Assembly (NCBI GenBank): GCA_036874045.1
Contig: CM072343.1
Location: 7,832,001 to 7,896,000, forward strand
Reading direction: 5' to 3'
Source: Cymodocea nodosa
Lineage: Eukaryota; Streptophyta; Magnoliopsida; Alismatales; Cymodoceaceae
Length of the DNA: 64,000 nucleotides
The notes beneath the pieces are model-generated. The model did not search any database and was not told the origin of the DNA. It saw only the letters and a program-made list of their open reading frames with translations. The number at the start of each line of letters is the position of its first letter. Positions within the stretch are counted from its first letter, which is position 1. Both the position numbers and the translations under genes were made by a program. This document shows, piece by piece, positions 1-11,342 of the stretch.

Positions 1-823
1 TAAGCAAATGGATAAAGGTATATTTTTAAATCAAGAAAAATATGCAGAAGAAATGCTTCAGAAATTTAATTTTAATGATACAATGATTCGAGGAACTCCT
101 ATGAGTACTTCTTTAAAGTTAGATATTGATGACATAGGAAAATCCATAGATTAAAGAAAATATAGAAGTATGATTGGTTCTTTACTTTATTTGACTGGTA
201 GTAGACTTGATATTATGTTTGTTGTGTGTGTTTGTGCTAGATTTCAATCTAATCCTAAACAATCACACTTAATTGTAATTAAAAGAATATTTAGATATAT
301 ATAATGAACTAAAAATTTCGAACTGTATTATTCTAAGGATAGTTCAATAGATCTTATAGGATATACTGATGCTGATTATGTAGGATCTAAATTTGATAGA
401 AAGAGTACTAGTGGCACATGTCAATTATTGGGAAATAATTTGGTGTCATGGTTTAGTAAAAAGCAAAATTGTGTAGCACTTTCTACTACAGAAGCTGAAT
501 ATGTTGCTGCTGCACTATGTTGCACTCAGATTTTGTGGTAAGTCAAACTTTAAAAGATTTTGGATTATCTTATGATACAACTGAGATTTATTGTGACAGT
601 AGTTCTGCAATAAATCTTTCTAAAAATCCTGTATTACATTCAAGAGCAAAGCATATAAAGGTTAGACATCATTTTCTAAGAGATAACGTAATTAAAAGAA
701 AAATTAAATTAGAATTTGTGTCTAGTAAAAATCAATTAGCTGATATATTTACAAAACCTCTAGACGAAAATACATTTTGCAACATTAGATTAAACTTAGG
801 TATTTGTAGGCTATGTGATGTGT
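1..823 (+). pseudogene. Copia A pol C-terminus (end of RT, RNaseH), broken
   Basis: This encodes the last part of RT and RNaseH of a copia polyprotein. The RNaseH core motifs are visible in pieces: YTDADY near 364-381, SKKQN, STTEAEYVAAA near 481-515, DSSSAINLSKNP near 595-630 and the terminal block KNQLADIFTKPLDE near 727-768. Lesions relative to copies B and C are TAA at 152-154 (CAA in B), TAA-TGA at 302-307 (the TAA also occurs in B and C), and a one-base deletion near 539 that shifts the frame. The normal TAA stop straddles the insertion point: the last pol bases are 823 and the stop resumes at 3453. It cannot be functional. Confidence 0.93.
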
Positions 824-3448
824 TGTACAGAAATTTTTTATATTTAAAATTAAAATACGAAAATCCCAAATTTTACATTTATAAACCGCAAGCGCACAGT
901 ACCTATTGTATTAAGCATATGCAAGAGCGAGTCGATCCACAAGAAGCTTGTCTTAAACGAATTCAAAGAAATAAATGCTTAGCAAAATATTCACACCATT
1001 AAAACCATGATAAAAAAATTTAATTACATATTAATAGGTAATAATTACATAAATACGATAAAGAGTTCAAGTATCTTCAAAAATTCAAGAAGCTCCTAAG
1101 GTTTAACCTTAGGAAACTCAAGAAAATTAATGAGTTTCGTCTCTGAAATTACAGAAATTAAGCTCTACTTCTAACTCTCCTTACATCCAACCTGGACATT
1201 GAAAAATCTAGAGAAAATATTGGCTGGAAAGATCCTCGAGTTATCTTCGAAATTGCAGTAATTTCATAGACTAAATCATTATAAAAGTCTAGAAGTGTTG
1301 TATTTATTGATAGGGCGCAGAACCGTTATGTAAACTTTCCAGAAACGCACCTTTGGTGCAAAAATCATAACTCGGTCAAAACTCCATGAAATCTGACGAA
1401 ATCAAAGGGCTTTAAACAAAGACATACTACTAATACGGAAAATTAACATAACAGCTTTCCATAAAGTTTTCAGTGCAGGAAACACTAAGGCATCGAGCAC
1501 TGAAACTGGCAGCCGAATAGGAATTCAAAACTACTGCAACCTCTGATAAAAAAATCAAAAACCAACGAAATACATTCTAAAAAAAATACAAAAATTACAT
1601 GACTGTAATCTACACGAAATTTCTTACAAAATAGAATCAAGAAACACTAAAAAACTCTACCAAAAGCATCTTTTATGAAAGGAGTAATGTAGGGCAGGAT
1701 TCTGTTTGGCTAGAATCCGGAACTACAAAAATCCGCTCCCTTCCTAACTTGTTCTCCGAAATCACAGAAAATATCTCTAATTATAATAACGATTTCTCCC
1801 AACAAATGAATTGAAATATCATGTAAAAATATGAACTGGAAAGGATTTCAAGTTATCTAAAAGTACACAGTGATTTTACAGTCTAAATCATCTTCAGTTG
1901 AAAATAACATTAAGCCCTAGTAAGGTGCGCAAAACGATCTTAAAATAATGCAAAACACGCACTCACAGTAAAAACTCGATAACTTTAACAATTCTTCATA
2001 AAAATCTATGAAATCACCGCTGAACGAAAGTAGACTTATCAATCTAATAAAAAGAATTTACAGATCTTAAAAAAATACTGTACAGAGGGAGAAATCGCAT
2101 CAGACATTTCCGTAAAACTACTGATTGAAAATGTGATTTCGAACTGAGAATACACTCTTCGTATAAAATGGAAAAATCAAACCAAACATGCTCACAAAAT
2201 TAAACAAAATATACAGAAGGAATTGTCTTTTATTTCTCTACAGAAAAGGATTAAGAATCGATGAAAAACATTGAGAAAAACTCGATTTACAAAGAAAACA
2301 ACACAAGGAAAGTTCTGTCTTTACAGTAAACGAACACCTTGACTACATGTATTCACATATCTACACGAAAATCATTCATTTTCAGAGGTAAGTTTCATTA
2401 AATGAACTAAGAGTTTTACAACATAAAAATGAAGATTATACTACTAAAAATAAACCTAAACATGCAAAGACATATGCAATACAAAAACAACATCAAACAC
2501 AATGATAAGACACAACATATGCAAACATAATGTTAGTTTTTGGTCAACCCACTCCAAGTTATACCTTTAAATCTCCAACACCTTGAAGTAAGCTCCTGAA
2601 GTTGGCCTCCCTCACGTCCTCAAGACTCCAACATGGCCTGTCACACCACGTTTTCCTCTTGAAATACTAAGGGGCTTCAAGATTTCACCAAAGGATGAAG
2701 GCAACAAGCTTCCTTCTCATGGACGTCCACCAACCATGCCCTAGTTGGCTCTTTCCTTGCTTTCTCCACGCATATCACCTTCAAACCGGATGAAGAGGCC
2801 TCTCCACAAGAGGCTCCTACTGTCCTCCACGCAAGAAAGTTGTACACCGAAGAAGAAGGGGAGTTGCACCCAACAAAATCACCTTCTATGCATCCACGTC
2901 CTTCCTTGGAGCTTCCACGAACACGCCTCCCTTGGGTTCAACTTGCTCTCTCCACGCACCACCAAAATCAGCAACACCGGAGAGGAAGTGACTTGCTTCC
3001 AAGGAGCTTTGGCCACCGGTAATCCAAGGAGAAGAAGGAGCCATGTTTTTGCTTGGAGAGGAGAAGACAAAACCTAGTTTTGGGTTGTCCTTCCCTTTAA
3101 ATAGACTTGGTAGTTGATCTTTTCCTTGGTAGATCCAACGGTTGAGATTCATACATCTTATTTCCTTTAGATAACCATTAAAACTTAAGCAAACAAATTA
3201 AAATATAACAAGAAGAAAACATCTAAGACATCTAAGTAAATAATCACTATTCATTCCCATGATCATTAAGTCAATAATTAACAAAAGGGCTAAGTTGTGC
3301 AAATTTAAGTCATTAAATCTCATAATCATGCATACTCATGTAAATGCCTATGTGATGATATTTTAATTATAATCGTGCATTATTTAACATTTAAGTCATA
3401 AGAAGCACAAATAATATCACATAAAAATGCACAATTTTACTCCTTACA
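824..3448 (-). mobile_element. Solo LTR (2.6 kb) of an unidentified LTR retrotransposon
   Basis: The segment is 2625 bp, starts TGTACAG, ends CTTACA, and is flanked by the 5-bp TSD tgtgt (819-823 and 3449-3453). Removing it plus one TSD restores the copia sequence seen at 29581-29600 exactly, so the edges are certain. No PBS, polypurine tract or coding domain was found inside, which fits a solo LTR left by LTR-LTR recombination. Minus orientation is inferred: near 885-950 there is a block (cgcaag..gcacagt..tcgatcc) resembling the U5-end block of the gypsy LTRs at 22117-22170, and reversed, a TATA-like stretch lies near 3090-3105. Two diverged internal repeats seem to occupy about 1090-1500 and 1700-2110. 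Family unknown; a long-LTR Ty3/gypsy is plausible. Confidence 0.82.
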
Positions 3449-3453
3449 TGTGT

Positions 3454-5080
3454 AAAATGCTTAAACTCCACATGAAAAGATAAATTTTATTGATGATGTT
3501 GTTCACCTCATAGATATTATATACTTATCATAAATATCTAAAGTAATATCTAAACTGCTGCTTAAGATACTATGTATTTATTGTAAAATCATAGTAGTAT
3601 CTTATTGATTTTAAGTAGTTTATCAATTTTAATGGTTTTTACGATTTTAAGTGGAAGTGTAAATGAAAAACATTAAATACTTCTAACATTCTCAAATTTT
3701 GATTAAATGCTTTCTTTGAATCAAGGAAAATGCATATGATCATGCATAAATTTGACTTAATTGATTAAACTTATAGAATAAGTTATATGTAACTCATCTT
3801 AAACTTCTAATCAAAAGTATAAGCCTATTGAAAATGATTCATATTCTCAATACAATCATAGAAGTAAAAATTGTATGAGATTTGTGTTTTATTGCATCTA
3901 TATTAATGGAATACATATATACTGTGCTTAAAATGAAAAGTGCTTACAAAGTGAAAATCTTTGAGAGTTTTTTGATCAATTTGATCACAAGTCTTTTTTA
4001 CTTGAGCATATAGGTATGTAAAGATTGTTGTCCTGAAAAAGGATTATTTAAATCTGGCAACCTAAGGTCCTGATTAGATCTGGGATTGTTAACTGAAAGC
4101 TCATTACGCAGGTACATTAGAAAGCTCTTGTATGATTCAAGCTTTTCAAACTAACTTTTAAAGATAATTATGAATATTTACTATTTTTAAAAAAATTTGA
4201 AAAAAAAATAAAAATCTGCGCTTTAGTTTATAGTACAAGAACAATTGTTTCATTAATTATAGATATCTTTGAATCGCATATAGTTTCTACCAATATGACT
4301 ACTGATTTATTGAATCAACATTAGTACTTTTGAAAACGTTTAATTGAGATACATTCTTTTATTCTCCTTGAATTAATTATATTGAGTTCACAGTTGTGTT
4401 TTGATTCATATATGGAATTGATTCTGGAAATCATTTTTGATGATGTCAGAATAACGGAAGTCTTTGAAAAGAAATTTTAAAAGTATAGTTATACTTAACA
4501 TCTATTGTCACTACAAGTATATTTTGTATTTTGATTGAATATATTTGAAGTATATTTGTAGGGGGAGGATTAACAATGTCGAAAATAGATTAATATAATT
4601 TAGAATACAAATCTTGGTTAATCTGATTAATGTCCTCTTAAAATCTTGATGAAATAATTTAAAAAGATAGACAAACTATTTTAGATTCAAAGGACAAAAA
4701 TGTTCAAATAGTTTACAATGTTCTCAAGAAAATGTTAAGTTTAGCATGTGTGTTGTTTTCGGAACGTTTCAATTGGAAGCATCCAAAAATTGTTTTAAGT
4801 GTACTAACTAGACGTTATATTAGATAAGGTAACGTGTAAAACTGCCTCTAGACAGCGTTTTACACATTAGGTTAGTTAACTCAACGAGTTCTACTTGAAT
4901 ATTTCGGGTACATTGATTGAATAAACTTTATTCAATATTTAGTTAATATCTAAACCCGACTTCTCTTCACGTTGAGTTATTCACCTAAAATCCTATTTAA
5001 ACACTTACTACACGGGCACTTAGGTTATTTGTAAACTTTGTCAAGAAAATCATTCCCGCTTATTACTGTTACAACCTGCG
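3454..5080 (+). other. Copia A post-pol noncoding spacer and ORF3 leader
   Basis: No ORF of note is present. The stretch aligns with 29596-31180 in copy B and 62252-63840 in copy C. It contains an internal polypurine-like GGGGGAG at 4561-4567, conserved at 30658-30664 and 63312-63318. Bases about 3600-4570 also align by eye with the 3' noncoding region of the gypsy copies (32740-33854 and, reversed, 9564-10850). Shared blocks include gatttgtgttttat, aatctggcaacctaag, gaaagctcttgtatgattca and tcaagcttttcaaa. Multiple polypurine tracts are a known trait of Sireviruses; homology to a gypsy 3' end is not. Confidence 0.8.
4870..5080 (+). promoter_or_regulatory. Putative internal promoter/leader of copia ORF3 (copy A)
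   Basis: A TATA-like TATTTAAA lies at 4994-5001, 80 bp before the ORF3 ATG. The same box occurs at 31091-31098 (83 bp before the ATG at 31181) and at 63752-63759 (82 bp before 63841). Upstream are half sites of the palindrome that also marks the LTR promoters: taactcaacg near 4878-4888 and cgttgagtta near 4970-4980. The arrangement suggests that ORF3 could be transcribed on its own; this is inference. Confidence 0.45.
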
Positions 5081-7340
5081 ATGATGGTCTCCAAGTTCTA
5101 CAAAGGTCGTGGCAAAGGAAAAGGCAAAAGTAGAGGCGATGCAAAAGAAAAAGAAATAGAGAATGTTGAAATTCTACGCACTTGGTTCAAAAAAATATTT
5201 CGAATGGACAAAAGGTTAGCAGAAATTTATAGTGAATATTTCTTTCCTGAAGGTATACTGAATGAAGTTAGACAAGAACTTCAAAATACTAATGCAAATA
5301 TTATATACATGGGTATTCGTAGTAAATTTGATAGAGAATATAGAATGAAATGTGCTGAGATTGCATTTCTCGAGCAGTATGCAAAATATTTGGAAAAAGG
5401 TGTAGGTACTTCAACTAGAACTCCTCAAATACCAATAAACGGTACTAGACTACATGCATTTGAGGAAGAGCATGAATCAGCTATCCCAAGTCCTTTATAT
5501 TTAAAACAAGTAGAATCAAATATTACTGTAAACAAAACAAAAGTTGACAGTCTTCAAAAGGCAGTAGCAATAGAGAGTGCCTTAGAAGAATTAAAGTAGA
5601 AAACTTTTATGAAGCAATTTGAAAAGAAAACAGCAATACTTGAAGAGGAGAAACAGAAATGTTATAGTAGAAGGAAAGTTAGAAAAATTTATGTCTAAGG
5701 AAACAAAGTCTATTGAAAAAGGAAAATCAGATGAAAATTTATTTCCAAAGGAAAATGTATGTCTAGACATTGTACCTTATTGTGCATCTGATAAACTCAT
5801 CAGTTCCGAACACATTGAAACTGATGAAGATAATGAGACTTTATTTTCCCTTGCTAGAAAGCTTTAGAAGAAATACAAGTCAAATATGAGCTCAAGTTCT
5901 TCTATTAGTACAAGTCCTGATGATGCAGAAATTGATAAATCAGAGCATCAGGCACCTAACATTGAACAAGTTATTGCAGATAGAATTGAAAATTTTGAGG
6001 CAGTAACTAGTTCACAGGCTGAATTGTCTGGAGTAGCAGATATTGAAAATGTTAAGACTCTAGAAGAGCTAAATGTTAACCAGCCTTCTTTAGAATCTAT
6101 AGAAGCGGAGTCTGAGAATTCACAGCATGTATTAATGAAAATATCTGTTGAACAAAATGAACAAATACTGATAGATACACTAGCTGTAGAATTTATGGAA
6201 ACATTGAACTCTGATCATTCTATAGAGACTAAACAGATGAATGTTGAGCATAATGAAAATGTTCCTAACACTGTTGAAGTTGAAGAATCAAGCTTACCTA
6301 AGCAACTTCAAGATAATATTTTGGAAGAGAAACAACATGACATTCATTTTGAAGAAGAGGTTCTTGAAGATGAATTAAACTCTGAATCACGGCTTCAGGT
6401 ATCACCTTCTTTGTGTACAGTATTACAAATTCAAGGTAATTCAATTCATTTTAGATCTGAAGAAGCATTGCAGAAATACAATAATCTGATTACATGTCAG
6501 ATTCTGCATGCTCGTCCAATAAAGTTCAAAAATGTGATGGACATAAGAGATCTATTTAAGTTTCAAGGCCTCATTTAATTCTTGCCAGTAGGAACAAAAT
6601 GGAAGCAATACACAGAGCTTATTGTAGCTTTTTATAGCAATCTGGTCAAGAATGGAAATTTACTGAAAACTCAAATAAATCAACAGGAGTTCACATTGTC
6701 TCTTGAGTTAATTTTTGAAGTTTTGGGATTAAAGAATGAAGGTGTTGTTGTTACAAACAGATTTGACATGATTAGATAACTGGAATGGAACATTCAGTCT
6801 TTATCAAAAATTCCAGATGTATATTCTGAAATGAGATTAATGGAAAATCTAAATGCAGAGGCAAGGTTTATTGCAAATTTATTTTAGAGAGTTGGACACA
6901 ATTTGGAAGTCAGCAGAAGCTGTTTATATGCAACTTATGGCCTGCTGAGTAGAATTCAATTCAATTGGTTTGATGTTTTTACTTCTCAACTATAGCATAT
7001 GAGTTCAAAGTTATTTTATGATGATGCTGTATGTAGAATTCTTGCAAGCCAATTGAATTTATCCAACTGGCCCTTTGAAACTAAAGGCATGAGAGCATTT
7101 AGTGTTAAAGATTTGCAAAAATTCCAGGCCATGCATATACCTCAACGACAACAACAACAATAACTTGACTATACAGACCATATACAACAACAACAACAAA
7201 GTTATTCAGTTCAAGCAGAACAGCAAACCCAGCTACCTCTTGACTTAGATGCAGTGCTTAACGGCATCAGAAATGATATTAGGCATCTAGGAGATAAAAT
7301 ATGTAATGCTATAAGTGATACACTTAGGAGGCCTCGATAA
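5081..7340 (+). pseudogene. Copia A ORF3 (env-like position; plant transposon-protein domain), broken
   Basis: About 750 codons follow the ATG pair at 5081/5084. The N-terminus is lysine/arginine/glycine-rich (KGRGKGKGKSRG). An acidic, glutamate-rich middle runs about 5886-6400. A globular part begins near 6430 with HFRSEEALQKY, DLFKFQGL near 6547 and YTELIVAFYSNL near 6609. A glutamine-rich stretch lies near 7140-7200, and the end at 7340 reads ISDTLRRPR. The globular part resembles the plant transposon-protein family (PF20167-like) and the gypsy ORF3 at 14942-17157. Lesions are TAG at 5597-5599 (shared with copy B), a one-base insertion near 5690, TAG at 5865-5867, TAA at 6576-6578, TAA at 6777-6779 and later stops. 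Sireviruses carry an env-like ORF here, but no signal peptide or membrane segment was seen. Confidence 0.75.
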
Positions 7341-7516
7341 CTGTTTTTATTTGTTTCTAAATACAAAATGTAATGTTTGTATTGCTTGTTTGATTCCTTG
7401 AACAATACATTTTTCTGTAAATGTGTTCAATTATTATTCTTGTTTACAGAAATCGTTGTTGTAAATATATCTCTTATATATATATATATTCTCTATAATT
7501 ATTTTTTTGATTAATG

Positions 7517-7530
7517 ACAAAAAGGGGGAG
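7517..7530 (+). other. Polypurine tract at the 3' end of copia A
   Basis: A purine run acaaaaagggggag of the kind that primes plus-strand synthesis next to the 3' LTR. Here the expected LTR start (TGTTGAG) does not follow, so it marks the last recognisable copia base. Confidence 0.6.
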
Positions 7531-8033
7531 AAATATTATAAAAAGATGATTATGATCTTAATTGCATATATTATAAAGAGAGATGATATTTATATGGTTA
7601 TTGTAATCTGATAGATGATAATTAGAAAATTGATACATATATAATTATTGGCATCTAAGAGTTTTAGTTCTAAGAGGTAAAATTTACACAAACAATAGAA
7701 ATAAGCTTAAATGAACTTAAGTCAACAAACAAGTTTGTTGAATTAAAAGTTAATGTTGTGCGGAAAGATCAAACAAATGTGGAGCATCTAGGGGTGGCGT
7801 GGAGAAGAGATCTGCGTGGAAGAGAGGATTGCAAGTGGAGAATTCGAAGAACAACAAATTTATGTGGTTCCCCAACACAGGTACGTCCACGGGTGATCAA
7901 TCTATCGTGTTTCTTTGCTGTATGGTTGCTGGTACAAAGAAGGGGGAGAACAAAATCAATGGATGGTTTGGCATGGCATCCCTTGAATGTGGATGACCCC
8001 TTACATATATAGGGGAAACGGTTGGTGATACCC
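7531..8033. other. Unassigned 0.5 kb between copia A and gypsy G1
   Basis: It does not match any LTR or internal region elsewhere in the window. From about 7750 it is visibly richer in G+C than its surroundings. A second purine tract gaagggggag lies near 7938-7947, and a short palindrome CAACAAAC/GTTTGTTG at 7723-7740. Small ORFs here look like chance. The last five bases (taccc, 8029-8033) would be the TSD of G1, but the partner copy is not in the window. Confidence 0.4.
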
Positions 8034-9563
8034 TGTTTGTGTTTTCCCAACACGACACTAGAATATCTGATTAGATCTCTAATAACATACTAGAAAAACT
8101 GGATTTGTTACTTCTGTTTTTACTTAGTTAATTTATCTTTATGCCTATTCTTTTTCTTTTAGAAGTAAACAAACAACCTTTAATACAATTTAGATATTAA
8201 TTCCAATTTGTACTTTAACTACAAGTGCATAGTGTCTATTGTATCAGTGTGCAAGTACAGGTCGATCCTACAGGGAATTGCTTAAGAGTTTAGAACTATC
8301 CGTTTGTTAACAATCAAATTTATATATTCAATAAGCTCTCCATTGAATTACAGTTAACTCAACAGATAAAGTTCGTTGAGTTATAGCTAACTCAACGGAC
8401 TAACCTCGTGGACTTAAGTTAACTCCACGAGCCTGTCTTTTCTTTTTAAATACTGCTATTTACAGAGGAATTCGGCCAACCATTAGGCGATTCCACAAAT
8501 TGTAAATAACATCAATTAAGCTCTTTAATGTTAATAAACACTGGATTTATCATTAAGCATACTAACATTCAGATAATTCAAACAGTAACCATTAAAATCT
8601 TTAAGTCTTTTGAACGAACCAATTTTAGGAAACTGTAAAACTAAAACAAACATAAAACAATCACAACACTGACAAAGATAACATTAATCACGATACAACA
8701 CAAACAATACAACACTCAAATACAACATACAATAGTAGATAAGTTGTTTTTGGTATTTTTGGTTTAATATGAACATGGAAATGGGCGAAAGGTGAAATGT
8801 AAAGTAATCTCAATCAATAGTAAATACTTTCATCACTACATACGACGCGATTACACCACTGAAAATTAAACCACTTACAATCCTGTCCCCTCTCCCTATA
8901 GAATCGTGAGTCCAGAATTGCAAGATAATCTCCTCTTCAGCATACAAGCATCAACTTGAAGTCAAGGCTAGAAGCTTTACGATCTCCTGAAATATGAGTC
9001 GGCGCTTGGTGAAAATGGCTTCCCTTCCCGCGACGCGATCACTCCTCACAACGGTTGTCAAGCACTGTGTTTGGCTCGGAATCGACCCAACATCTAGAAA
9101 GTATTCTCACAAACCTCCGATGGTTGGTGATTATGGTAGTAATGGTGGTGGTAACGATGGTTGGTGTGGTACTTTGGAGAATTGCCGATACTGCCTACAG
9201 AAAGCTCGGTGCTCCTCCTCTGTACACACTGGTCGTTCATCGATCACACACGCACCCTTTTCTTTTTTTCTTCTTTTCTTTTATATTTCTTCTGTAGTAA
9301 CTACTTCTGCTTGAATGGTCGGTTGGATTTCCTTCATTCATATCAACGGCGATGATTTCTTCTCCCTGCGCAATACATGTAATCGTGGTTTTTCTTCCAA
9401 CTATCCTGTTTCTGCAATCGCTACAATGGCATATTAGAAAATAAATAGTTCGTGGAGTTACAGATAACTCAACGAACTTTCTTCGTTGATTTAACTATAA
9501 ATAAATATTATGCAATTAACCATCATTTAACCGTTAATAATATGTATTTTTTCATTCTAAACA
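8034..9563 (-). repeat. 3' LTR of gypsy G1 (LTR-a)
   Basis: On the element strand it begins TGTTTAGAATG directly after a polypurine tract and ends CACAAACA, giving TG..CA ends over 1530 bp. It aligns with the other gypsy LTRs at 33855-35806, 37791-39279, 42713-44684 and 52686-54748. It is shorter because about 0.5 kb of the U3 part present at roughly 33920-34440 is missing near 9490-9505. A TATA-like TATAAAAG motif, reversed, lies near 9275, at the same relative position as in the other LTRs. Palindromes of the CGTTGAGTTA type occur at 8337-8430 and 9450-9480. Confidence 0.88.
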
Positions 9564-11342
9564 CTTCCCCCATACCTAAATTTTGCTAGTCCCTTAGCAA
9601 ACTAAGATCTAATTAATTGGTCTTTCAAAAAGTGTTAGAATTAATTCCTCTTCTTCTTCTTCTTCTTCTTTTCTTCTTTTTTTTTCTTCTGTTCAGCATA
9701 AAAATATATATTCTGTATGTTTTAGTAATCAACCTGCAAATACACTTAGAATATATGCAAATTACATACGAAGTATATCATCATCACATAGGTGTTAATT
9801 ATATTATCGTTTGTTCTTCTTTTCATCATTTGTCATCCTGAATTTTCCAATAAGATTTCTAGAAGAAATTTCAACAACATACGAATCAAAGTACAATCCA
9901 ATTCAATATGATTAAGACAAGTAGAATAAAGAATTGTATCTCCATTAAAACAACTTCAAAAGTCAATTCCAGATTCATATTTCAGCAATTCTAGATAACA
10001 GAAAATATACTAGATTCATAAGATATCTGTATTTCACAAAACACTTGTATCTTTTTAGAATAGTATATTTTTTTTTTTTTTACTTTAAAAGTTAATTTAG
10101 CAAGCTTGAATCATATAGGAGCTTTCTAATGTACCCATGTAATGAGCTTTCAATCAACAATCCCAGATCTGATCAGTATCTTAGGTTGCCAGATTTCAAG
10201 AGTCCTTTTTTTTTTTTTCAAGGCAACAATCCTTACATACTTATCTGCTCAAGTACAAAAGGCTCATGATCAAACAAGTCAATAAACTCTCAAATTTTTC
10301 TCTTTTTTCATTTTTTTTTTTTTTCCAATCAAAATACACACAAAACAAAGCATTAATCACATACTGTATATGTTTGTATTTCATTAATACAGATGAAGTA
10401 AAACACCAATCTCATATAGTCCTGCTTCTATCATTTACTGAAAATATGAATCCATAACAGTGAGCTCATACTTTTTCTGTAGTTTAATAAGATCTACACA
10501 TAAATCATTCTACAAGTTCAATCAATCAAATTAAATGTATCTTTAATCATATGTGTTTCATTTAATCTAGAATTCGCATCTCAGCTCCTTCAAGACTTTA
10601 GATAATTTACTGATTTTTCATTAAACATTCTGATTTCATTTTAAAATCGTGAAACTGTTAAACTCATGAAATTCAAAAAAAACATAAGATACTATATCTA
10701 GATTTGCATAAATAGTAAATTCTATAGCATCATATATAGCCTTCTAAATATAACATTCAAGTAGTTACAGATTATAAATTTTAGTCTCAATGATCGTATA
10801 GTTACAGCAAGTTCATAAAAATTTTCAATTTCCACAAAACTTTGCAGTACCATTTTAAAAAAAAATTTTTTTTTTTATTAACAAACTTACATGACTGTTA
10901 CTTTAATTACCTCCCCCCCATACCTACATTTTGCATTGTCCTCAATGTAAAAGATTTGACAGTAAATACAGTAATTGTAGCAGGCATGAATACAGTTTTG
11001 TTGATTAAAATTCAGGATAAGTAATCAGTTACATACCTTGTTTTGTTTGTATCTCCTTCTGCATATTTCGATTTTTGATTCTGAAAACTTTTCATTCATA
11101 GATAACAGCAAAAAAATTATATAACATTTAACAGATATTGATAATTCAGTGTCTTGTGTGGAACCCAGGCTCCTATGCCTTTGGTGGCTCACAAGCAAGC
11201 TAGTTGGTTTCCCAGAACAAATACCAACAAACTAGATTGATATATATATATTTTTTTCTTTTATAAAATAAAATGAAAACTATATTTTTTTTCTAAAAAT
11301 AAATGTAGAATACACACAACATTAAACACACAAAATCACAGC
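9564..11342 (-). other. Gypsy G1 3' noncoding region with two polypurine tracts
   Basis: No convincing gene. On the minus strand one tract (tatgggggaag) abuts the LTR at 9564-9575. A second (tatggggggag) lies at about 10911-10923 and is followed on the plus strand by cattgtcctcaatg at 10934-10947; the reverse of this, a TTGAGGACAATG-type motif, commonly precedes the polypurine tract of plant Athila/Tat elements. Long T tracts occur at 9650-9690, 10068-10081, 10207-10220, 10310-10325 and 10860-10876. The stretch between the tracts is the one that also resembles the copia post-pol spacer. Confidence 0.65.

Larger units (their letters stand above)
1..7535 (+). mobile_element. Ty1/copia (Sirevirus-like) retrotransposon copy A, 3' part only
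   Basis: The window opens inside pol of a copia element. Base 1 matches copy B from about 28772 and copy C from about 61425, and the match continues through RNaseH, the post-pol spacer, ORF3 and a polypurine tract at 7517-7530. The copy is split by a foreign solo LTR at 824-3448. No 3' LTR resembling the copia LTRs at 22405-24017 or 55114-56672 follows the polypurine tract, so the 3' end is lost or diverged beyond recognition. The long spacer plus third ORF after pol is typical of Sireviruses. The copy is defective, with a stop and frameshift in RNaseH and several stops in ORF3. Confidence 0.88.

Noticed and set aside
2745..3152. Overlapping small ORFs on both strands (110, 60, 63 and 88 aa)
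   Set aside because: They lie inside the solo LTR, overlap in several frames, show no domain and are explained by a GC-richer leader-like patch of the LTR.
5081..7340. Copia ORF3 considered as a true envelope glycoprotein
   Set aside because: No signal peptide, no membrane segment and a highly charged composition; only the genomic position is env-like.
7758..8053. ORFs of 84, 65 and 94 aa on both strands
   Set aside because: Mutually overlapping, no recognisable motif, in unassigned noncoding sequence.
8994..9355. ORFs of 60-106 aa around the LTR leader, with matching frames at 34595, 38443-38818 and 43342-43783
   Set aside because: They recur because the gypsy LTR recurs. They end in T-rich low-complexity sequence near the TATA box and are not conserved as a frame.
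9617..10457. T-rich ORFs resembling membrane proteins
   Set aside because: Hydrophobicity comes from poly-T and TTC tracts in the gypsy 3' noncoding region.
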